42,773 nucleotides of DNA from Actinomycetota bacterium. Its GTDB lineage: Bacteria > Actinomycetota > Thermoleophilia > Gaiellales > Gaiellaceae. The translations under genes were made by a program, and so were the position numbers. Below the pieces are notes generated by a model. The model was not told the DNA's origin. It saw only the letters and a list, made by a program, of their open reading frames with translations, and made no database searches. This document shows positions 1 through 7,780 of this stretch, in pieces; position 1 is the first letter of the stretch; every line of letters begins with the position of its first letter. The stretch is taken from assembly GCA_947445525.1 (NCBI GenBank), contig CANFDS010000009.1, forward strand, positions 1-42,773, written 5' to 3'.

Positions 1-120
1 CGCTTCCGCCGCATCCTCGTCCGCTGGGAGAAACGCGCCGACACCTACCTCGCCATGCTCCACCTCGCCTGCGGCCTGATCACCTGGCGCACCACAAACT
101 GGGAACGCCTACCGCAATAG
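1..120 (+). mobile_element. IS5-family transposase, C-terminal fragment
   Basis: The first 40 codons form an open frame that enters from outside the window and ends at TAG 118-120. It reads RFRRILVRWEKRADTYLAML and then HLACGLITWR, the usual C-terminal end of DDE transposases of the IS5 group, with the basic RWEKR stretch and the tryptophan-containing tail. Only the end of the gene is visible, so catalytic residues and the left end cannot be judged. The right terminal inverted repeat should lie just after the stop, around 115-130, but without the left end it cannot be confirmed. The element abuts the truncated end of the PHP-type gene on the opposite strand, so it probably caused or followed that truncation. 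Confidence 0.8.
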
Positions 121-149
121 GCTCTTAGCCGCAGCCGATAAGTTCGAGG

Positions 150-685
150 CCGCAGGTACGCGCACGCCGCCCGAGTCGCCCGTCGAGCGAGGCCGCCGTC
201 ACCTGGACGAGCGTGCCGGCCGCGACGAGCCGCTTGAGCCGCTCCGGGTGCGCCTGCACCTCGCCGTTGCGCTCGGGATGCGCGAGCACCGGAACGATGC
301 CGTTCGTCCGCAGTTCGAACAGGCGCTACTCGATCTCGAGCGGCCAGCCGCGGTACGGCGTCTCGACCAGGACGTACCCCGGGTTGCCAGCGAGGCCGAA
401 GCGCCGCACCTCCTCGAACGGGAGCGCAGAGGCCATCTCCAGAGACAGCTCGCCGCCGCCCACCACGCGCAGCGGGATCCCCGCCGCCGCGACGGCTGCC
501 TGCACGTCACCGAGCAGCCGCTCCATCGTCGCGCCAGTGGTCGGGTAGTCCTCCCGCACGTGCGGCGTCGCCGCGAGCACTGTGATGCCGTCGACGACCG
601 CCGCGCGAGCGATCTCCAGGCTCTCCTCGATCGTCGCGGCGCCGTCGTCGATGCCGGGCAGCACATGCGAGTGGAGATCGATCAC
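150..685 (-). pseudogene. CpsB/YwqE-type PHP tyrosine phosphatase, decayed
   Basis: The frame starts at GTG 685 with MIDLHSHVLPGIDDGA, the metal-binding N-terminus of the PHP-domain CpsB/CapC/YwqE family, which dephosphorylates tyrosine kinases controlling capsule and exopolysaccharide. TPHV and a GGGELSLEM segment follow. An in-frame TAG at 326-328 stops translation at 119 residues. The same frame continues with recognisable family sequence (RLFELRTNGIVPVLAHPERN and on to TAASLDGRLGRRA) down to about base 160, where homology ends near the IS5 fragment. The normal length is about 240 residues, so the last third, with metal-binding residues around SDAH, is missing. This is one nonsense change plus a truncation; the gene is presumably inactive. 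Confidence 0.8.
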
Positions 686-711
686 GCTGCAGGCCCAGCC
701 GAACGCGGCGC

Positions 712-717
712 TATAGT
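712..717 (+). promoter_or_regulatory. -10-like hexamer of the HxlR gene
   Basis: TATAGT ends 9 nt before the ATG at 727, so transcription would begin at or next to the start codon (leaderless mRNA). No clear -35 element is visible. Confidence 0.5.
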
Positions 718-726
718 TACGAGGCG

Positions 727-1089
727 ATGCGCACGATGAGAGAGGTACACGACGCGACCTGCGGCGTGGCTGCCGCCGCCGACATCATCGGCGCCAAGTG
801 GACGGCGATCATCGTCCACGATCTCTCGGAGGGCTCGCGCCGCTTCTCCGAGCTCGAGCACGCCTGTCCGGGCATCAGTCCGCGCACCCTGTCCGAGCGG
901 CTGCGCGCGCTCGAGGACGAGCAGATCGTCGTGCGGCACTCCTTCCCCGAGGCGCCGCCGCGGGTCGAGTACACGCTCACCGAGAAGGGCCGCGCGCTGC
1001 TCAACGTGATCGACGCGATGCGAGTGTTCGGGCACGACTGGCTCGACTGCGCGCACGACCACGGCAGCGAACAGCCAGCCGAGCACTAG
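727..1089 (+). CDS. HxlR-family transcriptional regulator
   Basis: This 120-residue protein has the single winged-helix domain of the HxlR family. It begins with a cysteine-containing lead (HDATCGVAAAADIIGAKW), followed by the helix-turn-helix and wing: FSELEHACPGISPRTLSERL, then ALEDEQIVVR and RVEYTLTEKG. HxlR proteins bind as dimers and often sense electrophiles or redox state through the N-terminal cysteine. The ATG at 727 is preferred because a TATAGT box lies 9 nt upstream; a second in-frame ATG at 739 is possible. The gene is divergent from the broken PHP gene and its stop overlaps the end of the M20 peptidase gene by 4 bases. Its target is unknown. Confidence 0.85.
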   Translation: MRTMREVHDATCGVAAAADIIGAKWTAIIVHDLSEGSRRFSELEHACPGISPRTLSERLRALEDEQIVVRHSFPEAPPRVEYTLTEKGRALLNVIDAMRVFGHDWLDCAHDHGSEQPAEH

Positions 1090-2414
1090 CGCAGCCCGCC
1101 CCAGGCGACAAAGAGCGCCCGGGCGGCGGCGATACCGCGCGGCATGTACTCCACGCGGATCTTCTCGTTCGGCGAGTGGATGTTCGCGTCCGGCAGCGAG
1201 AACCCCGTGATGACGGTCGGGATGCCGCGATCGGCGAGGGCCGGCACGATCGGCAGCGTCCCGCCGCTGCGGACGAGCAGCGGCCGCACGCCGAGCGCCT
1301 GCTCGAAGGCATCCAGCCCGAGCTGCACCGCCCGGGCAGCGGGATCAACGAGGCCCGGCGGCGCCGAGGACAGACGGTCGACGGTCAGGCGCGCGCCCGC
1401 GGGCGTGGCAGCGCGCAGCAGCTCCTCGAACGCGCTCGCGACCGGCTCGACCTGCTGGCCTGGCGCCAGCCGGATCGAGACGTTAGCGACCGCCTTCACC
1501 GGGAGCACCGTCTTCTGGAGATAGGGAGAGCCGCCGTCGATGCCGTTGATGTCGACCGCCGGCTCGGCCCACGTGCGAAGGTAGAACTCGTCGGCGCCCC
1601 GGGCATCGGCCGGCGTCGCGCCCTGGGCCGCGAGCTCGCCGGCCCCGGGCGGCATCGTCGCCCAGTCCGCGAGCTCGGCAGCGGTCGGCGGCACGAGCCC
1701 CACGCGCAGAGGCTCCGGCAGCCGGCCGTCCGGCCCCGGCAGCACCGCGGCGAGCGTCCGCAGCAGCGCGTGGATTCCGTTCTGCGCGGCACCGCCGTAG
1801 ATCCCCGAGTGGAGGTCGCGCTCCCCACTCTCCAGCTCGACGTGGTAATAGACGAGCCCGCGAGTGGCGACATCGAAGGCCCAGACCTCCTCCGCGACCA
1901 TGCCCGAGTCGAAGATGACGGCGGCGTCGGCGCCGCGCTCGTCCTGCTCGAGGAACTCCACGATCGAGTGCCCGCCGACCTCCTCCTCGCCGTCGCAGGC
2001 AAAGCGGACGTTGACCGGCAGCGCGCCCTCGCCGGCGAGATCGACAGCGGCGCGAAGCAGCATGTAGAGCTGCCCCTTGTCGTCGGCGATGCCCCGCGCG
2101 TAGAGCGAGCCGTCGACGATCGTCGGCTCGAACGGCGGTGTCTCCCAGAGCTCGAGGGGCGCCGGTGGCTGCACGTCGAAGTGGCCGTACACCAGCACGG
2201 TCGGTGCAGCGGCCGCAGCGACGGAGGCGCGGATCTCGCCGATGACGAGCGGCTGCCCGTGCCAGCCGACGATCTCGGCCTCGCCGCCACCGCGCCGGAG
2301 GTAGTCCCGCACCCAGGCGGCGGCGGCAAGCACGTCGCCCGCGTGCGCCGGATCGGCGCTCACGCTCGGGATCCGCAGCAGCTCCGAGAGCTCGTCCAGC
2401 CAGGGCGCGTCCAC
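1086..2414 (-). CDS. M20-family dipeptidase / metallohydrolase
   Basis: At 442 residues it has the usual length of M20 dipeptidases (PepV/CNDP-like). It shows the di-zinc signatures in order: VLVYGHFDVQP near residue 95, ARGIADDKGQ with the bridging Asp, CDGEEEVGG with the catalytic and metal Glu, IFDSGM, and a C-terminal His in HSPNEKIRVEYM. A lid and dimerisation domain lies between. The enzyme should hydrolyse small peptides or N-acyl amino acids in the cytoplasm; the exact substrate cannot be read from the sequence. It starts at GTG 2414, with TAGACT 8 nt upstream, which suggests a leaderless message. It overlaps the HxlR gene end to end. Confidence 0.88.
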   Translation of the reverse strand: MDAPWLDELSELLRIPSVSADPAHAGDVLAAAAWVRDYLRRGGGEAEIVGWHGQPLVIGEIRASVAAAAAPTVLVYGHFDVQPPAPLELWETPPFEPTIVDGSLYARGIADDKGQLYMLLRAAVDLAGEGALPVNVRFACDGEEEVGGHSIVEFLEQDERGADAAVIFDSGMVAEEVWAFDVATRGLVYYHVELESGERDLHSGIYGGAAQNGIHALLRTLAAVLPGPDGRLPEPLRVGLVPPTAAELADWATMPPGAGELAAQGATPADARGADEFYLRTWAEPAVDINGIDGGSPYLQKTVLPVKAVANVSIRLAPGQQVEPVASAFEELLRAATPAGARLTVDRLSSAPPGLVDPAARAVQLGLDAFEQALGVRPLLVRSGGTLPIVPALADRGIPTVITGFSLPDANIHSPNEKIRVEYMPRGIAAARALFVAWGGLR

Positions 2415-2422
2415 TGGCGGCC

Positions 2423-2428
2423 AGTCTA
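2423..2428 (-). promoter_or_regulatory. -10-like hexamer of the M20 gene
   Basis: On the minus strand TAGACT lies 8 nt before the GTG at 2414, leaving no room for a leader. Confidence 0.45.
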
Positions 2429-2469
2429 GTTGCGCCGTCCGCCGTGGCGGCGGCTGAACCCCGCGGCTG

Positions 2470-3561
2470 CTACGCCTCGCTGCGGGCGCCGCTACCGTCG
2501 TCGCCGGCCGGCGACTCGCCCTCGGCGAGCGTGCGCAGCTTGCGAAGCGCGTGGTTCTCGATCTGCCGGATGCGCTCCCGCGTGACCTCGAACAGGCGAC
2601 CCACCTCGTCCAGCGTTCGCGGGTGCTCGCCGTTGAGGCCGTAACGCAACTCGACGACGCGGCGCTCGCGCTCGGACAGCCGCGAGACGGCCCGCTGGAG
2701 CGCCTCGCTGCGCAGCGTCACCTCGACGGCCTCATCGGGGAGCGGCGCGCTGCCGTCGCTGATGAAGTGCCCCAGCTCCGACTCGTCGTCGTCGCCGACT
2801 GGCTTCTCGAGCGAGATCGGTGCCTGCGCGCTGCGCATGATCTGCTCGACCTCGGCGACGGGCAGCTCGAGCGCAGTTGCGACTTCGACGAGCGTCGGCT
2901 CCCGCCCCAGGTCGGCGCGCAGGGCGCGCTCGGCCCGGGCGATGCGGTTGAGCTTCTCGACGACCTGGACGGGCATCCGGATCGTGCGCCCCTTGTCGGC
3001 GAGCGCCCGTGCCACGGCCTGGCGGATCCACCAGGTGGCGTAGGTCGAGAACTTGTAGCCGCGCCGCCAGTCGAACTTCTCGACCGCGCGCACGAGCCCG
3101 ATCGTGCCCTCCTGGATGAGGTCGAGAAACGGCAGACCCTGGTTGCGGTAGCGCTTCGCGATCGACACGACGAGCCGCAGGTTCGCCTCGATCATCATGC
3201 TCTTCGCACGCAGGTCGCCCCGCTCGACGCGCTTTGCCAGCTCGACCTCCTGGGCCGCGGTGAGCAGCGGCACGCGCCCGATCTCACGCAGGAACAGTTG
3301 GAGCGCGTCGGTCGACGACTCGCCCGCGCCGGGCTCCAGGTCGAGCTCGTCGACGTCGTCGGCGGCCGCCTGGAGCTCCTGCTGACCGGGCTCGTCGGCG
3401 TCGTCGTCGTCGAGGGGCGCGTCGAGGGCCGAGTGGTCGACCGCCACGCCGACGGCGCCATCCTCGCTGAGCGCCTCGGCGAAGAGGCCAAGCGGACCCT
3501 CGTTCGCGAGCAGGTCGACGAACCGCTGCGATCCGACCTCGAGCTCGTCGCCCTCGCCCAC
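2470..3561 (-). CDS. sigA: Principal-type RNA polymerase sigma-70 factor
   Basis: A 363-residue sigma factor. An acidic N-terminus (DDDDADEP and nearby) precedes region 1.2 ([20 protein letters not shown]). Region 2 shows [39 protein letters not shown] and [15 protein letters not shown]. Region 3 has [17 protein letters not shown], and region 4.2 ends [20 protein letters not shown]. This matches SigA/HrdB/RpoD, the housekeeping class that recognises -10 and -35 promoters. The start is GTG 3561, preceded by GAGGAG about 7 nt upstream, so this gene has a normal ribosome binding site, unlike many neighbours. There is no anti-sigma partner beside it. It could be a second group 1/2 sigma rather than the sole principal factor. 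Confidence 0.92.
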   Translation of the reverse strand: MGEGDELEVGSQRFVDLLANEGPLGLFAEALSEDGAVGVAVDHSALDAPLDDDDADEPGQQELQAAADDVDELDLEPGAGESSTDALQLFLREIGRVPLLTAAQEVELAKRVERGDLRAKSMMIEANLRLVVSIAKRYRNQGLPFLDLIQEGTIGLVRAVEKFDWRRGYKFSTYATWWIRQAVARALADKGRTIRMPVQVVEKLNRIARAERALRADLGREPTLVEVATALELPVAEVEQIMRSAQAPISLEKPVGDDDESELGHFISDGSAPLPDEAVEVTLRSEALQRAVSRLSERERRVVELRYGLNGEHPRTLDEVGRLFEVTRERIRQIENHALRKLRTLAEGESPAGDDGSGARSEA

Positions 3562-3658
3562 CCTGGTCTCCTCGTGCGCCTCGGTGTCCCCGGTCGAGCG
3601 CCGGGATGCAGCACTGTTGCACGGGCCTCGGACGGATCGGGCGGAGCCGGGTCGTCAC

Positions 3659-3706
3659 GGCGCCGCGCCCGGGGCGGCAACCGGTGCCGCGCCAATTCAC
3701 AGCAAG
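3659..3706 (+). repeat. Dispersed intergenic repeat, copy 1
   Basis: The 26 bases at 3659-3684 are identical to 14549-14574. Similarity continues for 22 more bases with a shared AGCAAG at the end, 42 of 48 positions in total. It lies in the gap between the sigma factor and the TPR gene, with nothing else recognisable there. Confidence 0.7.
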
Positions 3707-3709
3707 CCC

Positions 3710-4699
3710 CTACTTCTTCAACTTGGCGAGCTCGGCGAGCACTGCCTGCGCGGCATCGACCACCGCCTGCCCCTTGCGGCCGTCGGCCACCGCGGCCCGG
3801 AGCTGCTTGCGGGCCGGGTCGATCTCGCCGAGCCAGAGCAGCAGCACGCCGAGGTGGTAGCGGATCGTCGCCGAGCGCGGGAACCGCTTCGCGAGCGGGC
3901 CGAGCTGCGAGAACGCCCGCTCCGGCTGCTCCTTGTCGAAGCGGCCGAAGGCGGCCGCGGCGAGCGCTTCCGGGTCGTTCGGCGCGGCGGCGGCAGCCAG
4001 GGCCAGCTGGCGCTCGGCGGACACGCGCTGCCCGAGCCGCTGCAGCGCGACACCGTAGGAGATGCGGTCGTGAGCGCCTCCCTGCGCAGCGCGCCGCGCC
4101 AGCAGCGCCAGCTGGGCCGGCGGCGCGAGCCCGTCCAGCCCAGGCGGGTTGGGGAACGACGGGATGAAGGTCGGCAGCCCGCGCGGCAAATCCGGGTGCA
4201 GCAGGTCGGCGGCACGCACCGCATACGCCGTGTCGGGATCCTTCTCGAGCGCCAGCCGCCACGCCTTCTCGGCCTCGGCGACACGGCCGACCCAGACGAG
4301 CGCCAGCCCGAGGTGGAGTTGCACGAGACCGCTGTCCGAATGCTCCAGCGCGAGCGCCTGGAGTCCACGCAGACCGGCATCCGGAGACCACTGCGCGATG
4401 ATCTGCGCCACCTGCGCGTCGAGCGAGGGATAGAGGCTGAACTGTCGGGCGGCGTCGCTGCGCTTGCCGGCCGCGAGCAGCCGCGACGCCACGCGCAGAG
4501 CGCGGGCCTCCGCGTCGTCACGCGCGCCGAGCTCGAGAACGAGCGGGGGAGCACCCGTGAGCGGCTTGCCGACGACGGGCGCTCCGGCGACCGCCGTCTT
4601 CGACGGGTCGCTCTGTGCGAGCGTGACACCGACGGTGACCCCGGCAGCGGCGAGGGAGGCGGCGGCGACGAGGGCAACGGTGCGCTGGCGTGGAGTCAC
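3710..4699 (-). CDS. TPR-repeat protein with N-terminal membrane anchor
   Basis: 329 residues. A hydrophobic N-terminal segment (TVALVAAASLAAAGVTVGVT, about residues 7-26) serves as signal or anchor. Behind it are several degenerate tetratricopeptide units, for example LVQLHLGLALVWVGRVAEAE, ISYGVALQRLGQRVSAERQL and TIRYHLGVLLLWLGEIDPAR. TPR arrays bind other proteins; no catalytic domain is visible, so a scaffold or assembly role outside the membrane is the most that can be said. The start is GTG 4699, with TATCTT 7 nt upstream on the minus strand. The gene ends 148 bases before the sigma factor start and could be co-transcribed with it. Confidence 0.75.
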   Translation of the reverse strand: MTPRQRTVALVAAASLAAAGVTVGVTLAQSDPSKTAVAGAPVVGKPLTGAPPLVLELGARDDAEARALRVASRLLAAGKRSDAARQFSLYPSLDAQVAQIIAQWSPDAGLRGLQALALEHSDSGLVQLHLGLALVWVGRVAEAEKAWRLALEKDPDTAYAVRAADLLHPDLPRGLPTFIPSFPNPPGLDGLAPPAQLALLARRAAQGGAHDRISYGVALQRLGQRVSAERQLALAAAAAPNDPEALAAAAFGRFDKEQPERAFSQLGPLAKRFPRSATIRYHLGVLLLWLGEIDPARKQLRAAVADGRKGQAVVDAAQAVLAELAKLKK

Positions 4700-4706
4700 G
4701 CAGTCG

Positions 4707-4712
4707 AAGATA
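4707..4712 (-). promoter_or_regulatory. -10-like hexamer of the TPR gene
   Basis: TATCTT on the minus strand ends 7 nt before the GTG at 4699. This suggests a leaderless transcript divergent from the moeB-like operon. Confidence 0.4.
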
Positions 4713-4857
4713 CCCGGCCTCCGCCGCAGCGGGCGGGCTCACCGGCAGCGACGGCGCCCCCGGGTGACGGCGGTGCTGGCGGCTGCAGCGACGGCGCGCC
4801 CTGCGGCCGCTGCCGCAGACAGCCGGGCGCTGCGGAATACCCGGTGCCAGGCGCGCG

Positions 4858-4887
4858 TTGCAACGCTCTGATCCCCGAAGCTATACT
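4858..4887 (+). promoter_or_regulatory. Promoter of the cysteine operon
   Basis: TTGCAA at 4858-4863, an 18-nt spacer and TATACT at 4882-4887 make a good sigma-70-type promoter. The ATG at 4898 is only 10 nt further on, so the first gene is probably translated from a leaderless or nearly leaderless mRNA. Confidence 0.65.
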
Positions 4888-4897
4888 TTGGAAAGCG

Positions 4898-6097
4898 ATG
4901 CCTAGCTACAGAGACCTCCTCCAAGCCGTCAAGGCCGAGATTGCCGAGATCGACGCCCAGAGCGCCCACGCGCTGCTCGCCGGCGACGCCGCCCCCGCCC
5001 TCGTGGACGTCCGCGAGCTCGACGAGTGGGAGCAGGGCCACCTGCCCGGCGCCACGCACGTCGTCCGCGGCTTCCTCGAGTCCCGCATCGAGCAGGTCGC
5101 GCCCGACCGCTCGCAGCCGGTGATCGTCTACTGCGCGGGCGGCGCCCGCTCGGCGTTCGCCGCGAAGACGCTGCAGGACCTCGGCTACACCGATGTCCGC
5201 TCGCTCGCCGGCGGGTTCACCGACTGGAAGCGCAACGGCTTCGAGGTCAAGCTGCCCGTCTCGCTGTCGCCACAGCAGCGCTCGCGCTACAGCCGGCACA
5301 CGCTGATCCCCGAGGTCGGAGAGGCCGGGCAGATCAGGCTGCTCGACTCGCGCGTCCTGCTGATCGGCGCCGGCGGGCTCGGCTCGCCGTCCTCGCTGTA
5401 CCTGGCCGCGGCCGGCGTCGGCACGATCGGGATCATCGACGACGACACCGTCGACGCCTCGAACCTCCAGCGCCAGATCCTCCACTCGACGACGACGCTC
5501 GGCGAGCCCAAGGTCGAGTCGGCGAAGCGCACGCTGCAGGCGCTCAACCCCGACGTGAACGTGATCACCTATCCCGAGCGGCTCAGCTCGGAGAACGTCG
5601 AGCGGATCCTCGCGGACGGCTGGGACGTGATCGTCGACGGCGCCGACAACTTCCCGACGCGCTACCTCGTCAACGATGCGTCGGTGTGGCACAACATCCC
5701 GGTCGTACACGGCTCGATCTTCCGCTTCGAGGGCCAGGTCACGGTCTTCAAGCCGCAGGATGGCCCGTGCTACCGCTGTCTCTTCCCGTCGCCGCCACCG
5801 CCGGAGCTCGCCCCCAGCTGCGCCGAGGGCGGCGTGCTCGGCGTGCTGCCCGGCATCATCGGCTCGCTCCAGGCCAACGAGACGATCAAGCTGCTCCTCG
5901 GCATCGGCGACCCGCTGATCGGCAAGCTGCTGCTGTTCGACGCGCTCGAGCCCTCGTTCACCGAGGTGCGCCTCAAGCGCGACGCGAGCTGCCCCGTCTG
6001 CGGCGACGACCCCTCCATCACCGAGTACATCGACTACGTGGAGTTCTGCCAGGGCGGCGGCGGGGCACACCAGGCAGGAGCGCACGCACACGCATGA
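4898..6097 (+). CDS. Rhodanese-MoeB/ThiF fusion, sulfur carrier activating enzyme
   Basis: 399 residues with two domains. The N-terminal rhodanese domain (about 15-115) carries the persulfide cysteine Cys79 in VIVYCAGGARSA. The MoeB/ThiF adenylyltransferase (about 125-390) has the nucleotide loop GAGGLGS (158-164) and a zinc site formed by Cys291/Cys294 and Cys365/Cys368. Such enzymes adenylate the C-terminal glycine of a ubiquitin-like carrier and convert it to a thiocarboxylate. In the known mycobacterial MoeZ the rhodanese domain is C-terminal; here it comes first. The next gene, cysO-like, overlaps by ATGA, so the two are probably translationally coupled and work together. The ATG at 4898 is chosen because of the promoter just upstream and the start of homology. 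Confidence 0.9.
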   Translation: MPSYRDLLQAVKAEIAEIDAQSAHALLAGDAAPALVDVRELDEWEQGHLPGATHVVRGFLESRIEQVAPDRSQPVIVYCAGGARSAFAAKTLQDLGYTDVRSLAGGFTDWKRNGFEVKLPVSLSPQQRSRYSRHTLIPEVGEAGQIRLLDSRVLLIGAGGLGSPSSLYLAAAGVGTIGIIDDDTVDASNLQRQILHSTTTLGEPKVESAKRTLQALNPDVNVITYPERLSSENVERILADGWDVIVDGADNFPTRYLVNDASVWHNIPVVHGSIFRFEGQVTVFKPQDGPCYRCLFPSPPPPELAPSCAEGGVLGVLPGIIGSLQANETIKLLLGIGDPLIGKLLLFDALEPSFTEVRLKRDASCPVCGDDPSITEYIDYVEFCQGGGGAHQAGAHAHA

Positions 6098-6366
6098 CAA
6101 CCGTTCGGATTCCCCCCACCCTGCGCGGCGAGACCGGCGGCCAGCGCCAGGTCGACGCCAGCGGCGCCACGGTCGGCGCCGTCCTCAACGATTTGGCGGC
6201 GAAGTATCCCGGCCTCGCAGGCCAGATCTTCGAGGACGGCGAGGTTGCACCGTTCGTCAACGTGTACCTCGAGGGCGAGGACGTGCGGACACTGCAGGGG
6301 CTCGACACCCCCGTCACCGAGACCGCGACCGTGATCCTGCTGCCCGCGATGGCAGGCGGCCGCTAA
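6094..6366 (+). CDS. cysO: CysO-like ubiquitin-fold sulfur carrier (MoaD/ThiS family)
   Basis: This 90-residue protein has the MoaD/ThiS beta-grasp fold: TVRIPPTLR at the start, SGATVGAVLNDLAAKYPG in the middle, and a C-terminal tail ILLPAMAGGR. In mycobacteria CysO becomes a C-terminal thiocarboxylate that donates sulfide to CysM, giving CysO-cysteine. The mature carrier must end in Gly-Gly; here a single arginine codon follows before TAA, so one residue would have to be removed first. It overlaps the activating enzyme (ATGA) and lies 4 bases before cysM, with mec next. The context argues for the cysteine pathway rather than molybdopterin or thiamine synthesis. Confidence 0.88.
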   Translation: MTTVRIPPTLRGETGGQRQVDASGATVGAVLNDLAAKYPGLAGQIFEDGEVAPFVNVYLEGEDVRTLQGLDTPVTETATVILLPAMAGGR

Positions 6367-6370
6367 CCCC

Positions 6371-7333
6371 ATGCACGAGCGGCTCGACAGCAGGCTCACC
6401 GTCGGCTCGAGCGTGCTCGACCTGGTCGGCAACACGCCGCTCGTCGAGCTGCGCAACCTCACACCGAAGGCCGGCGTCAGGATCTACGCCAAGCTCGAGG
6501 GCCAGAACCCGAGCGGCTCGATCAAGGATCGTGTCGCGAAGGCGATGATCGACGCCGCCGAGGCCTCCGGCGACCTCGTCCCCGGCCGCGAGCTGCTGGA
6601 GCCGACGAGCGGCAACACCGGCATCGCACTCGCGCTCATCGCGAAGCTAAAGGGCTACCGACTGACGTGCGTCCTGCCCGACAACGCGACGGACGAGCGC
6701 AGGCGCCTGCTCGAGCTGTACGGCGCCAGGATCATCTCCTCGCCCGGTGAGGAAGGGTCGAACGGAGCAGTGCGGCTGGCGCTCGAGCTTGCCGCCGCCG
6801 ACTCCCGCTACTACATGCCGTTCCAGTACGGCAACGTGCACAACCCGCGCGCCCACTACGAGGGCACCGGCGCCGAAATCGCCGAGGCGCTCGACCGTGT
6901 CGACGTGCTCGTCGCCGGGCTCGGTACGGGTGGCACGCTGATGGGCACCGGCAGGCGCCTGCGCGAGAGCTTCCCCGACATCACGGTCGCTGCCGCCGAA
7001 CCGCTGCCGGGCGACCCGGTGATGGGCCTCCGCTCGCTCGCCGACGGCTACGTGCCGCCGATCCTCGACGTCACGAAGCTCGACCGCAAGGTGCTCGTCT
7101 CGAACACCGAGGCCGTCCTCGCCGTGCGGGCGCTGCTCGACCGCGAAGGCATCTTCGCCGGTGTCTCCGCCGGCGCCGTCGTGCACGTGGGCCGACGCCT
7201 GGCCGCTGAGCTCGACGAGGGCGGCGTCGTCGTCTGCGTTCTCGCCGACGCCGGCTGGAAGTACATCAGCGCCGACTTCTGGGACCTGTCGACCGACCTC
7301 GAGTCGTCGATGGAGTCCACCCTCTGGTGGTAG
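6371..7333 (+). CDS. cysM: O-phosphoserine sulfhydrylase (CysM-type cysteine synthase)
   Basis: 320 residues, fold-type II PLP enzyme. The PLP lysine is Lys52 in NPSGSIKDRV. The substrate loop TSGNTG is at 79-84 and a glycine-rich phosphate loop GLGTGGT follows. Arg221 in MGLRSLADGY aligns with the arginine that selects O-phosphoserine in the mycobacterial CysM (Arg220 there), and the tail ends in ESTLWW, like the EGQLW-type lid of that enzyme. It should condense O-phosphoserine with CysO thiocarboxylate to give CysO-Cys. The cysO-cysM-mec order supports this over a plain O-acetylserine sulfhydrylase. The start of mec overlaps its last codons. Confidence 0.9.
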   Translation: MHERLDSRLTVGSSVLDLVGNTPLVELRNLTPKAGVRIYAKLEGQNPSGSIKDRVAKAMIDAAEASGDLVPGRELLEPTSGNTGIALALIAKLKGYRLTCVLPDNATDERRRLLELYGARIISSPGEEGSNGAVRLALELAAADSRYYMPFQYGNVHNPRAHYEGTGAEIAEALDRVDVLVAGLGTGGTLMGTGRRLRESFPDITVAAAEPLPGDPVMGLRSLADGYVPPILDVTKLDRKVLVSNTEAVLAVRALLDREGIFAGVSAGAVVHVGRRLAAELDEGGVVVCVLADAGWKYISADFWDLSTDLESSMESTLWW

Positions 7334-7716
7334 TGCCGGCCGGCGTTCGCGCCGACCTCGTCGCGCACTCGCAGGCGGAGAGCCCGAACGAGGCGTGCGG
7401 CATCGTCGTCTTCCGGGACGGCACCGCCGAGCGCTACATCCACGGCCGCAACGCCGCCGCCTCGCCCTACCGCTACGAGCTCGAGGTGCCGCCCGACACC
7501 TGGTTTCTCGAGGACGAGGGCTACGAACTGGCCGTCTTCCACTCGCACCTCTCGTCACCTGCCCGGCCGTCGCGCACGGACGTCGAGAACATCGGGCTGT
7601 GGGAGGGCAAGCCCTACCTGATCCTCTCGCTCCGCCTCGACGAGCTGAAGGCCTGGACGATCACCGCGGGCGCGATCTCGGAGCTCCCGCTGACCGACGC
7701 CGCAGCGGGCCGGTAG
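7327..7716 (+). CDS. mec: Mec-type JAMM metallopeptidase (CysO-cysteine peptidase)
   Basis: 129 residues with the complete JAMM zinc motif: Glu22 (NEACGI), His72 and His74 (FHSHLS), Ser82 and Asp85, spaced H-x-H-x7-S-x2-D. In Mycobacterium tuberculosis, Mec cleaves the bond after Gly-Gly of CysO and releases free cysteine. The same chemistry could also remove the extra C-terminal arginine of the CysO encoded here (inference). The GTG start at 7327 overlaps the last two codons of cysM; a GTG at 7333 is an alternative. It is the last gene of the operon and is followed by a strong hairpin terminator. Confidence 0.88.
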   Translation: MVVPAGVRADLVAHSQAESPNEACGIVVFRDGTAERYIHGRNAAASPYRYELEVPPDTWFLEDEGYELAVFHSHLSSPARPSRTDVENIGLWEGKPYLILSLRLDELKAWTITAGAISELPLTDAAAGR

Positions 7717-7726
7717 GCCGGATCAG

Positions 7727-7759
7727 AGAGAGGGCCGGCACGACGGGCCGACCCTCTCT
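7727..7759. terminator. Hairpin terminator between convergent genes
   Basis: AGAGAGGG 7727-7734 pairs with CCCTCTCT 7752-7759. After one C-A mismatch four more pairs extend the stem, leaving a 7-base loop. It lies between mec (+) and the cupredoxin gene (-) and can serve both directions. There is no long T run. Confidence 0.75.
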
Positions 7760-7780
7760 ACGCATGAGCTGGTACGAGCG

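Noticed and set aside
798-2429. Very long open frames antisense to, or in other frames of, well-identified genes (also 2551-4167, 21083-23431, 23696-25507, 26612-28693, 30412-32937)
   Set aside because: They are Arg/Ala/Asp/His-rich with no family resemblance and mirror the third-position GC bias of the real genes opposite; typical shadows in high-GC DNA.
3584-4897. Extending the rhodanese-MoeB protein upstream through the open frame
   Set aside because: The extension is antisense to the TPR gene, has no domain resemblance, and the promoter at 4858-4887 lies inside it.
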